Source: Candidatus Nitrosopelagicus sp.
GTDB lineage: Archaea; Thermoproteota; Nitrososphaeria; Nitrososphaerales; Nitrosopumilaceae
Direction of reading: 5' to 3'
Length of the DNA stretch: 64,000 nucleotides
NCBI GenBank assembly: GCA_028345575.1
Contig: JAOMDR010000001.1
Span: 62,001-126,000, forward strand
Shown here in pieces: positions 1 through 6,880 of the stretch. Under the pieces are notes generated by a model that did no database searches, had not been told where the DNA came from, and saw only the letters and a program-made list of their open reading frames with translations. Positions within the stretch are counted from its first letter, which is position 1. Each line of letters begins with the position of its first letter. A program made the translations under genes and the position numbers.

Positions 1-39
1 CCTTTTTTTCTAATTTTTGTTCCTAGAATAGGCTATTTT

Positions 40-231
40 CTATCCAGAATTGATGAACACTTTCGAGTTTGACACTGATATCATCTCAATCATCTTAATT
101 GGAATACTTTCTCTTTCTGATGCCTCTTTCATCTCATCATGATGCATCTCGTTCAGATGCTTTAGAAACTCTTCTTCTTCGATATCGTTTTTCTTAAAAT
201 CACAAGATGGGTAAACACAATTGAAATTCAA
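40..231 (-). CDS. Small C2H2-type zinc-finger protein
   Basis: This encodes a 63-residue protein. The N-terminal half shows a C-x4-C pair (C5, C10) followed about 14 residues later by H-x4-H, the spacing expected of a single C2H2-like zinc finger. An acidic stretch (DIEEEE) lies inside the finger. No enzymatic motif is visible. Single-finger proteins of this size are common in Nitrosopumilus-type genomes and may bind nucleic acid or protein, but the partner cannot be told from sequence. It lies just downstream of the CxxC/RGG gene on the same strand, so the two may be co-transcribed. The finger call is fairly secure; the function is unknown. Confidence 0.7.
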   Translation of the reverse strand: MNFNCVYPSCDFKKNDIEEEEFLKHLNEMHHDEMKEASERESIPIKMIEMISVSNSKVFINSG

Positions 232-264
232 TAATTTTTTAGTAGATTATTTGTATAAAAATGA

Positions 265-690
265 CTAATATCTTCCGCGTCCACGGTCGTCTCTTGCTGG
301 TTTGTGGTCTTGGAAACAATCGTTACAATAAACTGGTTTATCTCCGCTTGGTTTGAATGGAACTTGACATTCTTTACCGCAATCTCCACATGTTGCGTCA
401 TGCATCTCTCTTGGTGGTCTGTCTCTTCCAAATCTTCCTCCACCACGGCTATTTCTACCATATCCGCCTGCTCCGCGTCCACGGTCGTCTCTACCTCTAC
501 CATATCCGCCACCGCCGCGTCCGCCAAATCGGCCTCCGCCACGGTCGTCTCTTGCTGGTTTGTGGTCTTGGAAACAATCGTTACAATAAACTGGTTTGTC
601 ATTACGAGGCTCAAATGGAACCTGGCAATCTTTACCGCAATCTCCACATGTTGCGTCGTGCATTTCTCGTGGTGGTCTATCGTAACCCAT
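265..690 (-). CDS. Duplicated CxxC-x17-CxxC zinc-binding protein with RGG linker
   Basis: This 141-residue protein has two nearly identical domains of about 45 residues. Each contains MHDATCGDCGK, then VPF, then KPVYCNDCF, giving CxxC-x17-CxxC zinc knuckles of the family that carries that name. A linker of about 40 residues, rich in Gly and Arg with GRGG and RGRG runs, joins them, and a short RGRGRY tail ends the protein. RG-rich linkers commonly bind RNA, so an RNA-binding or translation-associated role is plausible but inferred. The domain copies also match at DNA level (see the repeat entries), so the duplication is recent or kept uniform by conversion. It is divergent from the gene at 768. 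Confidence 0.8.
   Translation of the reverse strand: MGYDRPPREMHDATCGDCGKDCQVPFEPRNDKPVYCNDCFQDHKPARDDRGGGRFGGRGGGGYGRGRDDRGRGAGGYGRNSRGGGRFGRDRPPREMHDATCGDCGKECQVPFKPSGDKPVYCNDCFQDHKPARDDRGRGRY
281..424. repeat. Direct repeat copy 1 inside the CxxC/RGG gene
   Basis: About 144 bp, matching 539-682 at an offset of 258 bp (86 codons). The first 55 bp or so are identical, and the rest differs mainly around the variable residues before KPVYC. It encodes the C-terminal zinc domain. Confidence 0.8.
539..682. repeat. Direct repeat copy 2 inside the CxxC/RGG gene
   Basis: This is the partner of 281-424 and encodes the N-terminal zinc domain. Synonymous differences are few, which points to recent duplication or gene conversion. 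Confidence 0.8.
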
Positions 691-767
691 AATCTTTCTG
701 AACTTCCACTACATTTCCCCTAATTATACTAAGGGATCAAATTTCAAATTAGACTTAAACATACAAA

Positions 768-1076
768 ATGCCTTCATTTGACATGCGATTTTTTGGTAAA
801 TCAAAAGAGGAGAAAATGGCTGAGGCACAGGCAAAGCAGGCGCTAAAAAATGGCAAGTCTCTAAAACAGGTTCTTACCGCTCTAAAAGAAAATCGTGACC
901 AGATTGAGAAAAGTACAGGCAGAAGACCTGACATCGATGATACAACAAAACTCTTCATGCAAAAAGTACTCAATGTCTGGATATCTGAAGGTCGAGATAT
1001 TGATGATGAAAAGTTCTGGGACGCAGTTGATTACAATAAACAGTTTGATTATCCGGTTGAATACTATGAAAGATAA
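768..1076 (+). CDS. Hypothetical protein, 102 residues
   Basis: I do not recognise a family. The protein is soluble and highly charged. Residues 10-50 are Lys/Glu/Ala-rich and probably helical, and the C-terminal half is acidic (RDIDDEKFWDAVDYN). There are no Cys pairs, signal peptide or membrane segment. The ATG at 768 lies about 30 nt behind an A/T-rich element (aaatttcaaatt). Codon use and composition resemble the neighbouring housekeeping genes, so it is probably a real lineage-specific gene. It is divergently transcribed from the CxxC/RGG gene. Confidence 0.65.
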   Translation: MPSFDMRFFGKSKEEKMAEAQAKQALKNGKSLKQVLTALKENRDQIEKSTGRRPDIDDTTKLFMQKVLNVWISEGRDIDDEKFWDAVDYNKQFDYPVEYYER

Positions 1077-1088
1077 TTTTCTAGAAAA

Positions 1089-1250
1089 TTAACAGTTTGG
1101 ACAACTAGGACCCGTGTCCTTTTTGGCCTTACCATGAGCCTTTACCATATGTCTCATCAATCTATCTGTGGCAGCAAAATTCATTCCACAAATTCGGCAT
1201 AATGTACCTGTTATGACTACTTCTTTTCCTTTATTTCCAAATAGACCCAT
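1089..1250 (-). CDS. Single C2H2 zinc-finger protein, 53 residues
   Basis: This short gene reads MGLFGNKGKE from an ATG at 1250 and ends SCPNC at a TAA at 1089-1091. Residues 18-39 form a canonical finger: CRIC (C18, C21), then 12 residues, then H34-x4-H39. A second CxxC (C50, C53) closes the protein. The tail between them is Lys-rich (HGKAKKDTG), as in nucleic-acid-binding fingers. The gene is convergent with the one at 768 and shares only a few bases of spacer with it. The perfect C2H2 spacing makes it convincing despite its size. Function is unknown. Confidence 0.8.
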   Translation of the reverse strand: MGLFGNKGKEVVITGTLCRICGMNFAATDRLMRHMVKAHGKAKKDTGPSCPNC

Positions 1251-1312
1251 GATGCAATTCTAAAAAAATTGATTAAAAAATGTTTTTTTGAAAACAAAAA
1301 GAGAGAGTGGGT

Positions 1313-1633
1313 CTATGGTTCCACTACTGCTAGCTTTTCATAGATTCTGTCGTAGTATCCATTTTTGTCGCTAGCTGGTGCGTAAAATTCTGCGGAAATT
1401 ACATCACCAACGCTTGCTGAACAATCACTTACTACGACTGAGTTACCCATCTGGGATTCACCAACACATCCGTAGTCGGTCACTGCAATCACAGTAATTT
1501 GTTCTGCGTATTCTGTTGGCATCCAGTTCCACGGAGCAAGCAATAGTGTTAGGATTACGGCTATTCCTGCTACAGCCAAGCCTACCATTGCTATCCGCGA
1601 TATACTTTCGCTTCTGAGTGATGTTTGTTGCAT
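1313..1633 (-). CDS. Membrane-anchored protein with one N-terminal TM segment
   Basis: From the ATG at 1633 the protein has 106 residues. It has a short cytoplasmic stretch (MQQTSLRSES), one strongly hydrophobic segment around residues 15-35 ending APWNW, and an extracytoplasmic domain with two cysteines that could form a disulfide. An upstream TTG at 1672 would add 13 residues. However, a TATA-like TTATATG sits at about 1663-1669, roughly 30 nt before the ATG, so the shorter leaderless form is preferred. I do not recognise the family; an envelope role is inferred. Confidence 0.65.
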   Translation of the reverse strand: MQQTSLRSESISRIAMVGLAVAGIAVILTLLLAPWNWMPTEYAEQITVIAVTDYGCVGESQMGNSVVVSDCSASVGDVISAEFYAPASDKNGYYDRIYEKLAVVEP

Positions 1634-1699
1634 TTTCCTCACTGTACTTACGCGCTCAGAACATATAACCAAGTGCTAAAAATAACAACTAGTGGTAAT

Positions 1700-2347
1700 T
1701 TAATTAACTAATGCCATTGCTCTGACAGGTGAGCCTGTCGCATTTTTGAGTTTTAACGGTGCTACAATTAGATGAAATTTTTCTGAATGAATTTTATCAA
1801 GATTTGTTAAATTCTCTACAATCAAGATGTCACTTTTTGCTAAAACACGATGAACAGAAAACTTTTCATCTTTTCCTAAATCAATACTAGGTGAATCAAT
1901 CCCAACTAGATTGATTTTTTTTGATACTAGGTATTTTGCAGCAGATACTGCTAATCCTGGATTTTTCATAAAATATGATTTCTTGTTTAGATTTTTCTGC
2001 CAGCCTGTTTGAAATATGACAGTTGAACCATCATCTATCTTTCCATATTTTTTCTCAAATTTTTGTATGTCGGATTTTGTAATTGCTTGATCTGAACCTT
2101 TTTTGATTGTTATCAAAATGGCTTCTGTGACTAATCTTCTAGTCACGATCTGATCAATTTTCTGGCCTTTTTTGACAAAGTGATAGGGTGCATCAATATG
2201 AGTTCCTGTATGAGTGCTGAGAAATAGCAATTCAAGATTATATCCATCTTTTTCTATACTCTCCCAATTTATGAAACTGGGTTGGGGCGAGCCAGGAAAT
2301 GTTGGAATATTTTCTGAAATTGTTAGTGTTAAATCAATTACTTTCAT
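1700..2347 (-). CDS. Kynurenine formamidase-type cyclase family hydrolase
   Basis: This 215-residue protein belongs to the putative cyclase / kynurenine formamidase family (PF04199), metal-dependent amide or ester hydrolases. It starts MKVIDLTLTISENIP, and the hallmark HTGTHIDAPYHF lies at residues 46-57, where H46, H50 and D52 are expected metal ligands. The downstream LVGIDSPSID segment matches the conserved second half of the fold. Length is normal for the family. The substrate is not determined: tryptophan degradation genes are not seen nearby, so a formamidase role is only one option. The ATG at 2347 is preceded by A/T-rich promoter-like DNA. Confidence 0.8.
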   Translation of the reverse strand: MKVIDLTLTISENIPTFPGSPQPSFINWESIEKDGYNLELLFLSTHTGTHIDAPYHFVKKGQKIDQIVTRRLVTEAILITIKKGSDQAITKSDIQKFEKKYGKIDDGSTVIFQTGWQKNLNKKSYFMKNPGLAVSAAKYLVSKKINLVGIDSPSIDLGKDEKFSVHRVLAKSDILIVENLTNLDKIHSEKFHLIVAPLKLKNATGSPVRAMALVN

Positions 2348-2399
2348 ATCATTGGTACATCTATGAAAAGTTAAATATTGTATTTGAGGCTTTTTGGTA

Positions 2400-2660
2400 T
2401 TGCCTATTTCTTATGTATTGATTAACTCAAATCTAGGAACAGATGTTCAAATCATTAAAGAAGTTAAAGAATTGTTAGCAGACCAAAATGATGTTAAACT
2501 CGAAATTCAAGGTGTATATGGCGTTTATGACATAATCGTCAAACTATCCTCTGCTAATAGTGAAAAATTGAAATCAATTGTAACAAATGATATTAGAAAA
2601 ATTGAAAATGTTCAATCTACTTTAACAATGCTAGTAATTGAAAAACAAGAAAAATCATAA
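2400..2660 (+). CDS. Lrp/AsnC-type effector-binding (RAM) domain protein
   Basis: This is a stand-alone Lrp/AsnC ligand-binding (RAM/SIAM) domain without a DNA-binding half. It begins PISYVLINSNLG, contains the VKLEIQGVYGVYDIIVKL core of the ferredoxin-like fold, and ends with the IRKIENVQSTLTMLVIE strand. Such proteins form ring oligomers that bind amino acids or partner with full-length Lrp proteins. The TTG at 2400 gives 86 residues; the TTG at 2394 is possible, but a TTAAATAT box at about 2371-2378 favours the later one. Its stop overlaps the convergent PLP gene by a few bases. Confidence 0.8.
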   Translation: MPISYVLINSNLGTDVQIIKEVKELLADQNDVKLEIQGVYGVYDIIVKLSSANSEKLKSIVTNDIRKIENVQSTLTMLVIEKQEKS

Positions 2661-3800
2661 TTTCTTTAATTCTTCTACTAGGCTCAAAATCTCATCTTTT
2701 GTATTGTATATGTGAGGAGAAATTCTCAAAACCGGTTTTTCATAGATTTCTCTTTTTGCAATGATTATTCCTTTTTCAGCCATTGCTGATACAATTTTTT
2801 CAGAATCCTGTTTTTCAATCTCAAACGAAACTATGCTTGTTCGTTCAGATTCATTTTCTGGGCAAAAAACTTTTGATTCAGAAATTTTCCCAATTTCATC
2901 TATGAACAAATTTGATAAACTTATGATGTGATTTCTAATATTGTTCCATCCTAAATTTTGTAAAAATGTAACTGAGGATTCCATTCCTGCTAATCCTACA
3001 TAATTTCTAAATCCAGCCTGAAATCTATCAGGTAATTCTTTGTATGTTAATTCACCATTTTCATTCGTTTCTGCAGTTTCTCCTCCAATGTTGGATGGTT
3101 CTAGCAGATCACTTGATTCTCGTTTACAGTAGAAAACTCCTGTACCCATTGGGCCACACAGCCATTTCGAACCATTAAACGACATAAAATCGCATCCCGT
3201 ATCTGCAAAATCAAATTCACCAATACATCCTACAGTTTGAGCTGTATCCAAAAAGTATGGTATATTCTCTTTTTGCAATTCATTTCCAATTTCTTTTACT
3301 GGCAAAATTAAACCTGAATTGTATAAGCCGTGACTTAATGCCACTAATTTGGTTTTTTCATCTAATACTTTCTTCAAATCTGAATATTCAAACCCACCAT
3401 TTTCATCAACTGGCAAACTTCTTACATCAATCTTCTTCTGAAGTTTTAACCATGGAAAATAATTTGCATGGTGTTCATGTTCTCCTCCTCTAATTATGAT
3501 ATTGGAATCATTTTCAAACTTCATTCCATTGGCTACAATGTTTATTCCATCAGTTACACTTTGTGTAATTATGATTTCATCAGGATTGCACTTTACCACT
3601 TTTGCAATAGATTTTCGTGTCTTTTCCCATAACTCTTTTATGAAAATCTCGGATTCTGGAGAATCTGGTCCCATTTCTGAATAATCTATGAGAAATTGTT
3701 TCATTGCTTCTATGCTGACTTTAGGCATTACTGAAACAGATGCATTATTCAGATAGATCTTATCGGTTTGAAATTCTTTAGAAATTAAATCAAAATTCAT
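2655..3800 (-). CDS. Class V aminotransferase / cysteine desulfurase-like PLP enzyme
   Basis: This is a 381-residue fold-type I PLP enzyme of aminotransferase class V. It shows the N-terminal IYLNNASVSVMP, a glycine-poor GGEHEHHAN cofactor region, H157, the D185-x2-Q188 pair (LDTAQTVG), and the Schiff-base lysine K212 in SFNGSKWLCGPMGTG. The organisation resembles SufS/IscS and isopenicillin N epimerase-like members. No cysteine equivalent to the desulfurase active-site loop is obvious and no Fe-S scaffold gene is adjacent, so the exact reaction (desulfurase, lyase or epimerase) is open. It is divergent from the gene at 3829. Confidence 0.8.
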   Translation of the reverse strand: MNFDLISKEFQTDKIYLNNASVSVMPKVSIEAMKQFLIDYSEMGPDSPESEIFIKELWEKTRKSIAKVVKCNPDEIIITQSVTDGINIVANGMKFENDSNIIIRGGEHEHHANYFPWLKLQKKIDVRSLPVDENGGFEYSDLKKVLDEKTKLVALSHGLYNSGLILPVKEIGNELQKENIPYFLDTAQTVGCIGEFDFADTGCDFMSFNGSKWLCGPMGTGVFYCKRESSDLLEPSNIGGETAETNENGELTYKELPDRFQAGFRNYVGLAGMESSVTFLQNLGWNNIRNHIISLSNLFIDEIGKISESKVFCPENESERTSIVSFEIEKQDSEKIVSAMAEKGIIIAKREIYEKPVLRISPHIYNTKDEILSLVEELKKL

Positions 3801-3828
3801 TATATATCCGATTCAAAAATCATTACTG

Positions 3829-4377
3829 TTGGATAAAAACCATACAACATTTGAAAATTTTCAATTATTAGAAGAACGCCTAATCTCATCTAGCTCATAC
3901 TTGTTTTTTTATGAAAATGCATTTTCTAAAATTAAACTAATTCGAGAAATCATATCAAATCAACCTCTTCCAGTTCTATATGTTGATCTTGATTTTCTTT
4001 TTTCTGGATATATCAAATCAAATCTTCTTGAAATCTCTAATCTTACATTATTTTCCACATTAGAATCAAAAATAAATGAAATTCTTCCTAAAATTTTTAA
4101 AAAACTTGCATTAGAACCTCATCTGGTAATTTTTGATTCAATAAATGGATTATACAACACACTTTCTAACGATGCAGATTCTGGAAGGCTTGTAAATTCA
4201 ATTTTGATGTTACTTGTGAGAAACGTTTCATTTTCAAATTCAATTTTGATCATTTCGGCATTGGCTGGAAAAAAAGAAGATGATTGGATTCTTCCAAATG
4301 GTCGTCAGATTCTTGAAAATCAAGAAATAAAAAAATTTACAATTTCTGATCGATCCAAAATAATATTTGAAAAATAA
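3829..4377 (+). CDS. RecA-superfamily-like protein lacking a Walker A motif
   Basis: This 182-residue protein starts at a TTG about 25 nt behind the TATA box ATTATATATC (3799-3808), so a leaderless start is likely. The pattern LPVLYVDLDFLFSG, then LVIFDSINGLYN (Walker B-like hhhhD), then SILIISALAG resembles the central strands of KaiC/RecA-type ATPases. No P-loop GxxxxGK[ST] is present. It may therefore be a degenerate, non-hydrolysing family member. Assignment is by pattern only; a fold comparison would decide. No neighbour gives a functional hint. Confidence 0.5.
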   Translation: MDKNHTTFENFQLLEERLISSSSYLFFYENAFSKIKLIREIISNQPLPVLYVDLDFLFSGYIKSNLLEISNLTLFSTLESKINEILPKIFKKLALEPHLVIFDSINGLYNTLSNDADSGRLVNSILMLLVRNVSFSNSILIISALAGKKEDDWILPNGRQILENQEIKKFTISDRSKIIFEK

Positions 4378-4438
4378 TTTTTTCAAACAGTGTTATAAAA
4401 AATCCAAACGGCGTTATAATTCGCATTTTTGAGGTAAG

Positions 4439-4447
4439 TTATATTAA
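4439..4447 (+). promoter_or_regulatory. TATA box of the ferredoxin gene
   Basis: The sequence TTATATTAA lies about 26 nt upstream of the ATG at 4470, the spacing expected for a leaderless archaeal transcript. Confidence 0.6.
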
Positions 4448-4469
4448 GATCAATTTAGCATAATTTTTC

Positions 4470-4769
4470 ATGCCAGTAGCAATACTTCCAGACATTGGAG
4501 AGCAAATGTGCATTGGATGCGCTTTATGTGTTGAAATTTGTACCTCTTTAGGACCTGATGTATTAAGAGTAAAACCAGTCGAAGGCTGGAAAAGAGGAAA
4601 AGCATTTGTCTTTTATCCTGAAAGATGTATCACCGACGGTGCATGTATCGGAGTTTGCCCAACAAAAGCAATCTTTTGGATGAGACCAATGGACTTTACA
4701 GTAGGACAACCTGTCCCACTATACAGAAACTCTGTCTTCGTCAAAGGTTGGACTGAATTAGTAGATTAA
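4470..4769 (+). CDS. Two-cluster ferredoxin with one atypical cluster motif
   Basis: This 99-residue protein is a bacterial-type ferredoxin. The first motif is complete: C14-x2-C17-x2-C20-x3-C24. The second reads CITDGACIGVCP: C53, C59 and C63 are present, but the position of the second Cys is D56. Asp in that place is known from some archaeal ferredoxins, where it allows [3Fe-4S]/[4Fe-4S] interconversion. One normal [4Fe-4S] cluster and one labile or Asp-ligated cluster are therefore expected. It acts as a cytosolic electron carrier; the partner oxidoreductase is not adjacent. Confidence 0.85.
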   Translation: MPVAILPDIGEQMCIGCALCVEICTSLGPDVLRVKPVEGWKRGKAFVFYPERCITDGACIGVCPTKAIFWMRPMDFTVGQPVPLYRNSVFVKGWTELVD

Positions 4770-4832
4770 GTCCAACAAAAATTTCTTTTTATTATCTTTT
4801 ATCTTATATTATGATCTCATATTGCATATATT

Positions 4833-5327
4833 ATGACCAAAATTGGAGATGCTAAACGTAAATTACATGGAAAACTTACTGGACGACCAGATAATTTTTC
4901 CTGGTTAATTGATGGTAAACTTGCAGGAAGTGCAATTCCTACATCAAAAAAAGAAATTGAATGGATGCAAGAAGAAGGCGTTAAAACAATTGTAACAATT
5001 AGAGAAGAACCATTAGATGAAAATTGGGTAAATGAGATGAATTATCTACATGTCTTATCTGATGATATGGGTGTTCCAAGTTTTGATGATCTAAAAAATT
5101 CAGTAGATTATGTTCATCAAAAAATTGAAAATAAAGAACCCGTAATGGTTCACTGTTTAGCAGGTTTGGGGCGTACCGGAACAATTCTTGCTTGTTATTT
5201 AATAAAATATGAAAAAATGTCAGCTGAAGATGCCATTCAACACGTTAGAGAACAAAGACATGGTTCAATTCAGTCATTTGTACAAGAAGAAATGATTTTT
5301 CAGTATGCAAAAACTCTAAATGATTAA
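4833..5327 (+). CDS. Dual-specificity (Cx5R) protein phosphatase
   Basis: This 164-residue protein carries the phosphatase P-loop HCLAGLGRTGT with nucleophile C108 and R114, the signature of cysteine-dependent dual-specificity and tyrosine phosphatases. A DDMGVPS segment near residue 79 may supply the general acid. The N-terminal region NFSWLIDGKLAGSAIPTS resembles the start of archaeal and PTPMT-like phosphatases. The length fits a single-domain enzyme. Likely substrates are phosphoproteins or small phosphorylated molecules; no kinase gene is adjacent. It is convergent with the two 50-residue paralogues that follow. Confidence 0.85.
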   Translation: MTKIGDAKRKLHGKLTGRPDNFSWLIDGKLAGSAIPTSKKEIEWMQEEGVKTIVTIREEPLDENWVNEMNYLHVLSDDMGVPSFDDLKNSVDYVHQKIENKEPVMVHCLAGLGRTGTILACYLIKYEKMSAEDAIQHVREQRHGSIQSFVQEEMIFQYAKTLND

Positions 5328-5328
5328 T

Positions 5329-5481
5329 TTACTCTGGAATTGATTCAGAAACTAATTTTCCATCAACAACTTTAATTTTTAATCGTATATCATCTTTGAA
5401 AACCAAAGTCAAACCGCCTTCTGGATCCGGATCTTGGACTTCAATGATATCTTGCATTCTTATTCCGTCAAATTTTGCCAT
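5329..5481 (-). CDS. 50-residue conserved protein, paralogue A
   Basis: This short protein starts MAKFDGIRMQ at an ATG (5481) and ends VSESIPE. It aligns end to end with the next gene: MAK[FY]DG at the start, EGG[LI]T in the middle, KVVDGK near the end and SIPE at the terminus. The pattern of alternating hydrophobics suggests a small all-beta domain. The two genes are 6 bp apart and co-oriented, so they form a tandem pair. I know of no function. Strong pairwise similarity at identical length argues that both are real genes. Confidence 0.75.
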   Translation of the reverse strand: MAKFDGIRMQDIIEVQDPDPEGGLTLVFKDDIRLKIKVVDGKLVSESIPE

Positions 5482-5487
5482 TTCAAA

Positions 5488-5640
5488 CTACTCCGGGATT
5501 GAGACAGTATCAATTTTACCGTCTACTACTTTAATGAACATGAATCTATTATCTTTAAGAATTATTGTAATTCCTCCTTCTTTGTCTGGTTCTTCAACTT
5601 CTAAAACTGGTTGTCCTAATAATCCGTCATATTTTGCCAT
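5488..5640 (-). CDS. 50-residue conserved protein, paralogue B
   Basis: This is the upstream member of the tandem pair, reading MAKYDGLLGQ to VSIPE with an ATG at 5640. It has exactly the length of paralogue A and shares its motif order. The core EVEEPDKEGGITIILKD is acidic and then hydrophobic, again suggesting a small beta fold. Divergence between the copies is substantial in the middle, so the duplication is old. Function is unknown; co-transcription with paralogue A is likely given the 6-bp gap. Confidence 0.75.
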   Translation of the reverse strand: MAKYDGLLGQPVLEVEEPDKEGGITIILKDNRFMFIKVVDGKIDTVSIPE

Positions 5641-5659
5641 ACAATAACACCAAATTCAA

Positions 5660-6196
5660 CTAATTAATACTTATTTCAATCTCATTAGATTGGTTCTTGG
5701 CATCTCCTTTTTTGATGTAAGGATGTGTTTCCCATGAAGCAAATGCTTCTGCAGAAATTTTATGATTACCAGTTCCTAACTCTGATGCGTTAAATGTGAA
5801 TTTTTCCTCAAAATCAAAAAACTCCTTTTGTACATCCTCTTCAGTCAATGCAATAAATGGCTCAAAATTCTTTGCTACTTGAACCCATATTCTTCTGTCT
5901 TTCATTGGGTTTACCAACTTTGGATTTCTAGTCCAAAAAATTGATGCCTTTCTGTACGTGTCTACAGGCTTGCCCAATTCGTGTTTTCGAATTCCGCCTT
6001 TTGCCAATTTTATACCATACTTTAGTTTGATAGTATTATCATTTTCATCATATGCTTGTGTCCAATTTTTTTCATTAAATGCATCTCTTAATCCCCCTGT
6101 TAGTGAAAATCTTGCAGTAATGGTAATTTTCTCATCACTTGCAAATTCATCTTTTTCTTTACCAAGACTTATTGCTGAAATCTGAGTTTCGGACAT
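5660..6196 (-). CDS. Hypothetical protein, about 178 residues
   Basis: I do not recognise a family. The protein is soluble, without Cys pairs, signal peptide or membrane segment. It alternates beta-like stretches (KITITARFSLTGG, KASIFWTRNP, EKFTFNASELGTGNHKISAEAF) in a way that suggests an immunoglobulin-like or beta-sandwich domain. Two ATGs (6205 and 6196) lie three codons apart; the inner one is better spaced from an A/T-rich box at about 6221-6228. It is divergent from rpoL, with overlapping promoter space. Confidence 0.6.
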   Translation of the reverse strand: MSETQISAISLGKEKDEFASDEKITITARFSLTGGLRDAFNEKNWTQAYDENDNTIKLKYGIKLAKGGIRKHELGKPVDTYRKASIFWTRNPKLVNPMKDRRIWVQVAKNFEPFIALTEEDVQKEFFDFEEKFTFNASELGTGNHKISAEAFASWETHPYIKKGDAKNQSNEIEISIN

Positions 6197-6208
6197 AATT
6201 GACATTGA

Positions 6209-6215
6209 TTTATAT
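6209..6215 (+). promoter_or_regulatory. TATA box of rpoL
   Basis: TTTATAT centred 29 nt before the TTG at 6241. This spacing decides in favour of that start rather than the upstream in-frame TTG at 6199, which would put the TATA box inside the gene. Confidence 0.6.
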
Positions 6216-6240
6216 CCACAATAAGTTCTTTTTTGATCAA

Positions 6241-6513
6241 TTGAACATACAAGTAATTAATTCAGATACAAAGGAAGCCAGCTTGGCAATCAAAGATGCT
6301 GATATCGGTGCTCTCTATATTATTCAACACGAACTACTAAAAGACAAAAATACAGATTTTGCAGGTGTTATAATTAAACATCCATTAACCAATGAAATAT
6401 GGATGAGAGTTAACTCAAAATCAAAACCAATTAACCAAATCTCTGCAGCTGCAGATACTGCCATTGCTGAAGTTGCAAATTTACAGAAACTCATCAATTC
6501 AAAAATAAAGTGA
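6241..6513 (+). CDS. rpoL: DNA-directed RNA polymerase subunit L (Rpb11 homologue)
   Basis: This 90-residue protein matches archaeal RpoL/Rpb11, the smaller half of the D-L assembly platform equivalent to the bacterial alpha dimer. It begins NIQVINSD and continues with LAIKDADIGALYIIQHELL, which corresponds to the conserved segment where typical RpoL has DHTLLNLL. It then has TDFAGVIIKHPLTNEIWMRV, corresponding to the YxxxHPL signature, and a C-terminal helix. An upstream in-frame TTG at 6199 adds 14 residues unlike the family. TFS follows 10 bp downstream, so the two form a transcription-machinery pair. Confidence 0.85.
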   Translation: MNIQVINSDTKEASLAIKDADIGALYIIQHELLKDKNTDFAGVIIKHPLTNEIWMRVNSKSKPINQISAAADTAIAEVANLQKLINSKIK

Positions 6514-6522
6514 TTTTCACAG

Positions 6523-6846
6523 ATGAAATTCTGTCCTACCTGTGATGTCAGGCTCAAAAAAGACTCCAATACTTTAGTCCTGACATGTCCAAAATGTAAT
6601 TATACTGAAGGTGGCTCAAAAACAGAAAAACAATCTGCATCACAAGAAACAGAATCTGATTTTCTTGTATTAGAAGAAAATGAAGGAAAAGATGTTTTAC
6701 CAACAATGGAAATTGATTGTGAAAATAAAGAATGTGATAATAGAGAGGCTGTGTGGTGGATGCTTCAAACAAGAAGTGCTGATGAGCCAACAACACAATT
6801 CTTTAGGTGTACAAAATGTAAACACACTTGGCGAAATTACGCATAA
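6523..6846 (+). CDS. tfs: Transcription factor S (TFIIS/RPB9-like cleavage factor)
   Basis: This 107-residue protein has the two-ribbon layout of archaeal TFS. The N-terminal ribbon has C4, C7, C22 and C25. The C-terminal ribbon has CENKECDN and CTKCKHTWRNYA. Between them lies QTRSADEPTTQFF, containing the D-E acidic pair that in TFS/TFIIS enters the polymerase funnel and stimulates cleavage of backtracked RNA. The presence of DE indicates an active cleavage factor rather than an inhibitory paralogue. It is directly downstream of rpoL. Confidence 0.9.
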   Translation: MKFCPTCDVRLKKDSNTLVLTCPKCNYTEGGSKTEKQSASQETESDFLVLEENEGKDVLPTMEIDCENKECDNREAVWWMLQTRSADEPTTQFFRCTKCKHTWRNYA

Positions 6847-6880
6847 GGTTTAACTTTAGCATTCATGACAAAATAGTGAT

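Noticed and set aside
228-723. Long ORFs in other frames across the CxxC/RGG gene
   Set aside because: They are shadows of the real gene; their translations are low-complexity and lack the zinc motifs.
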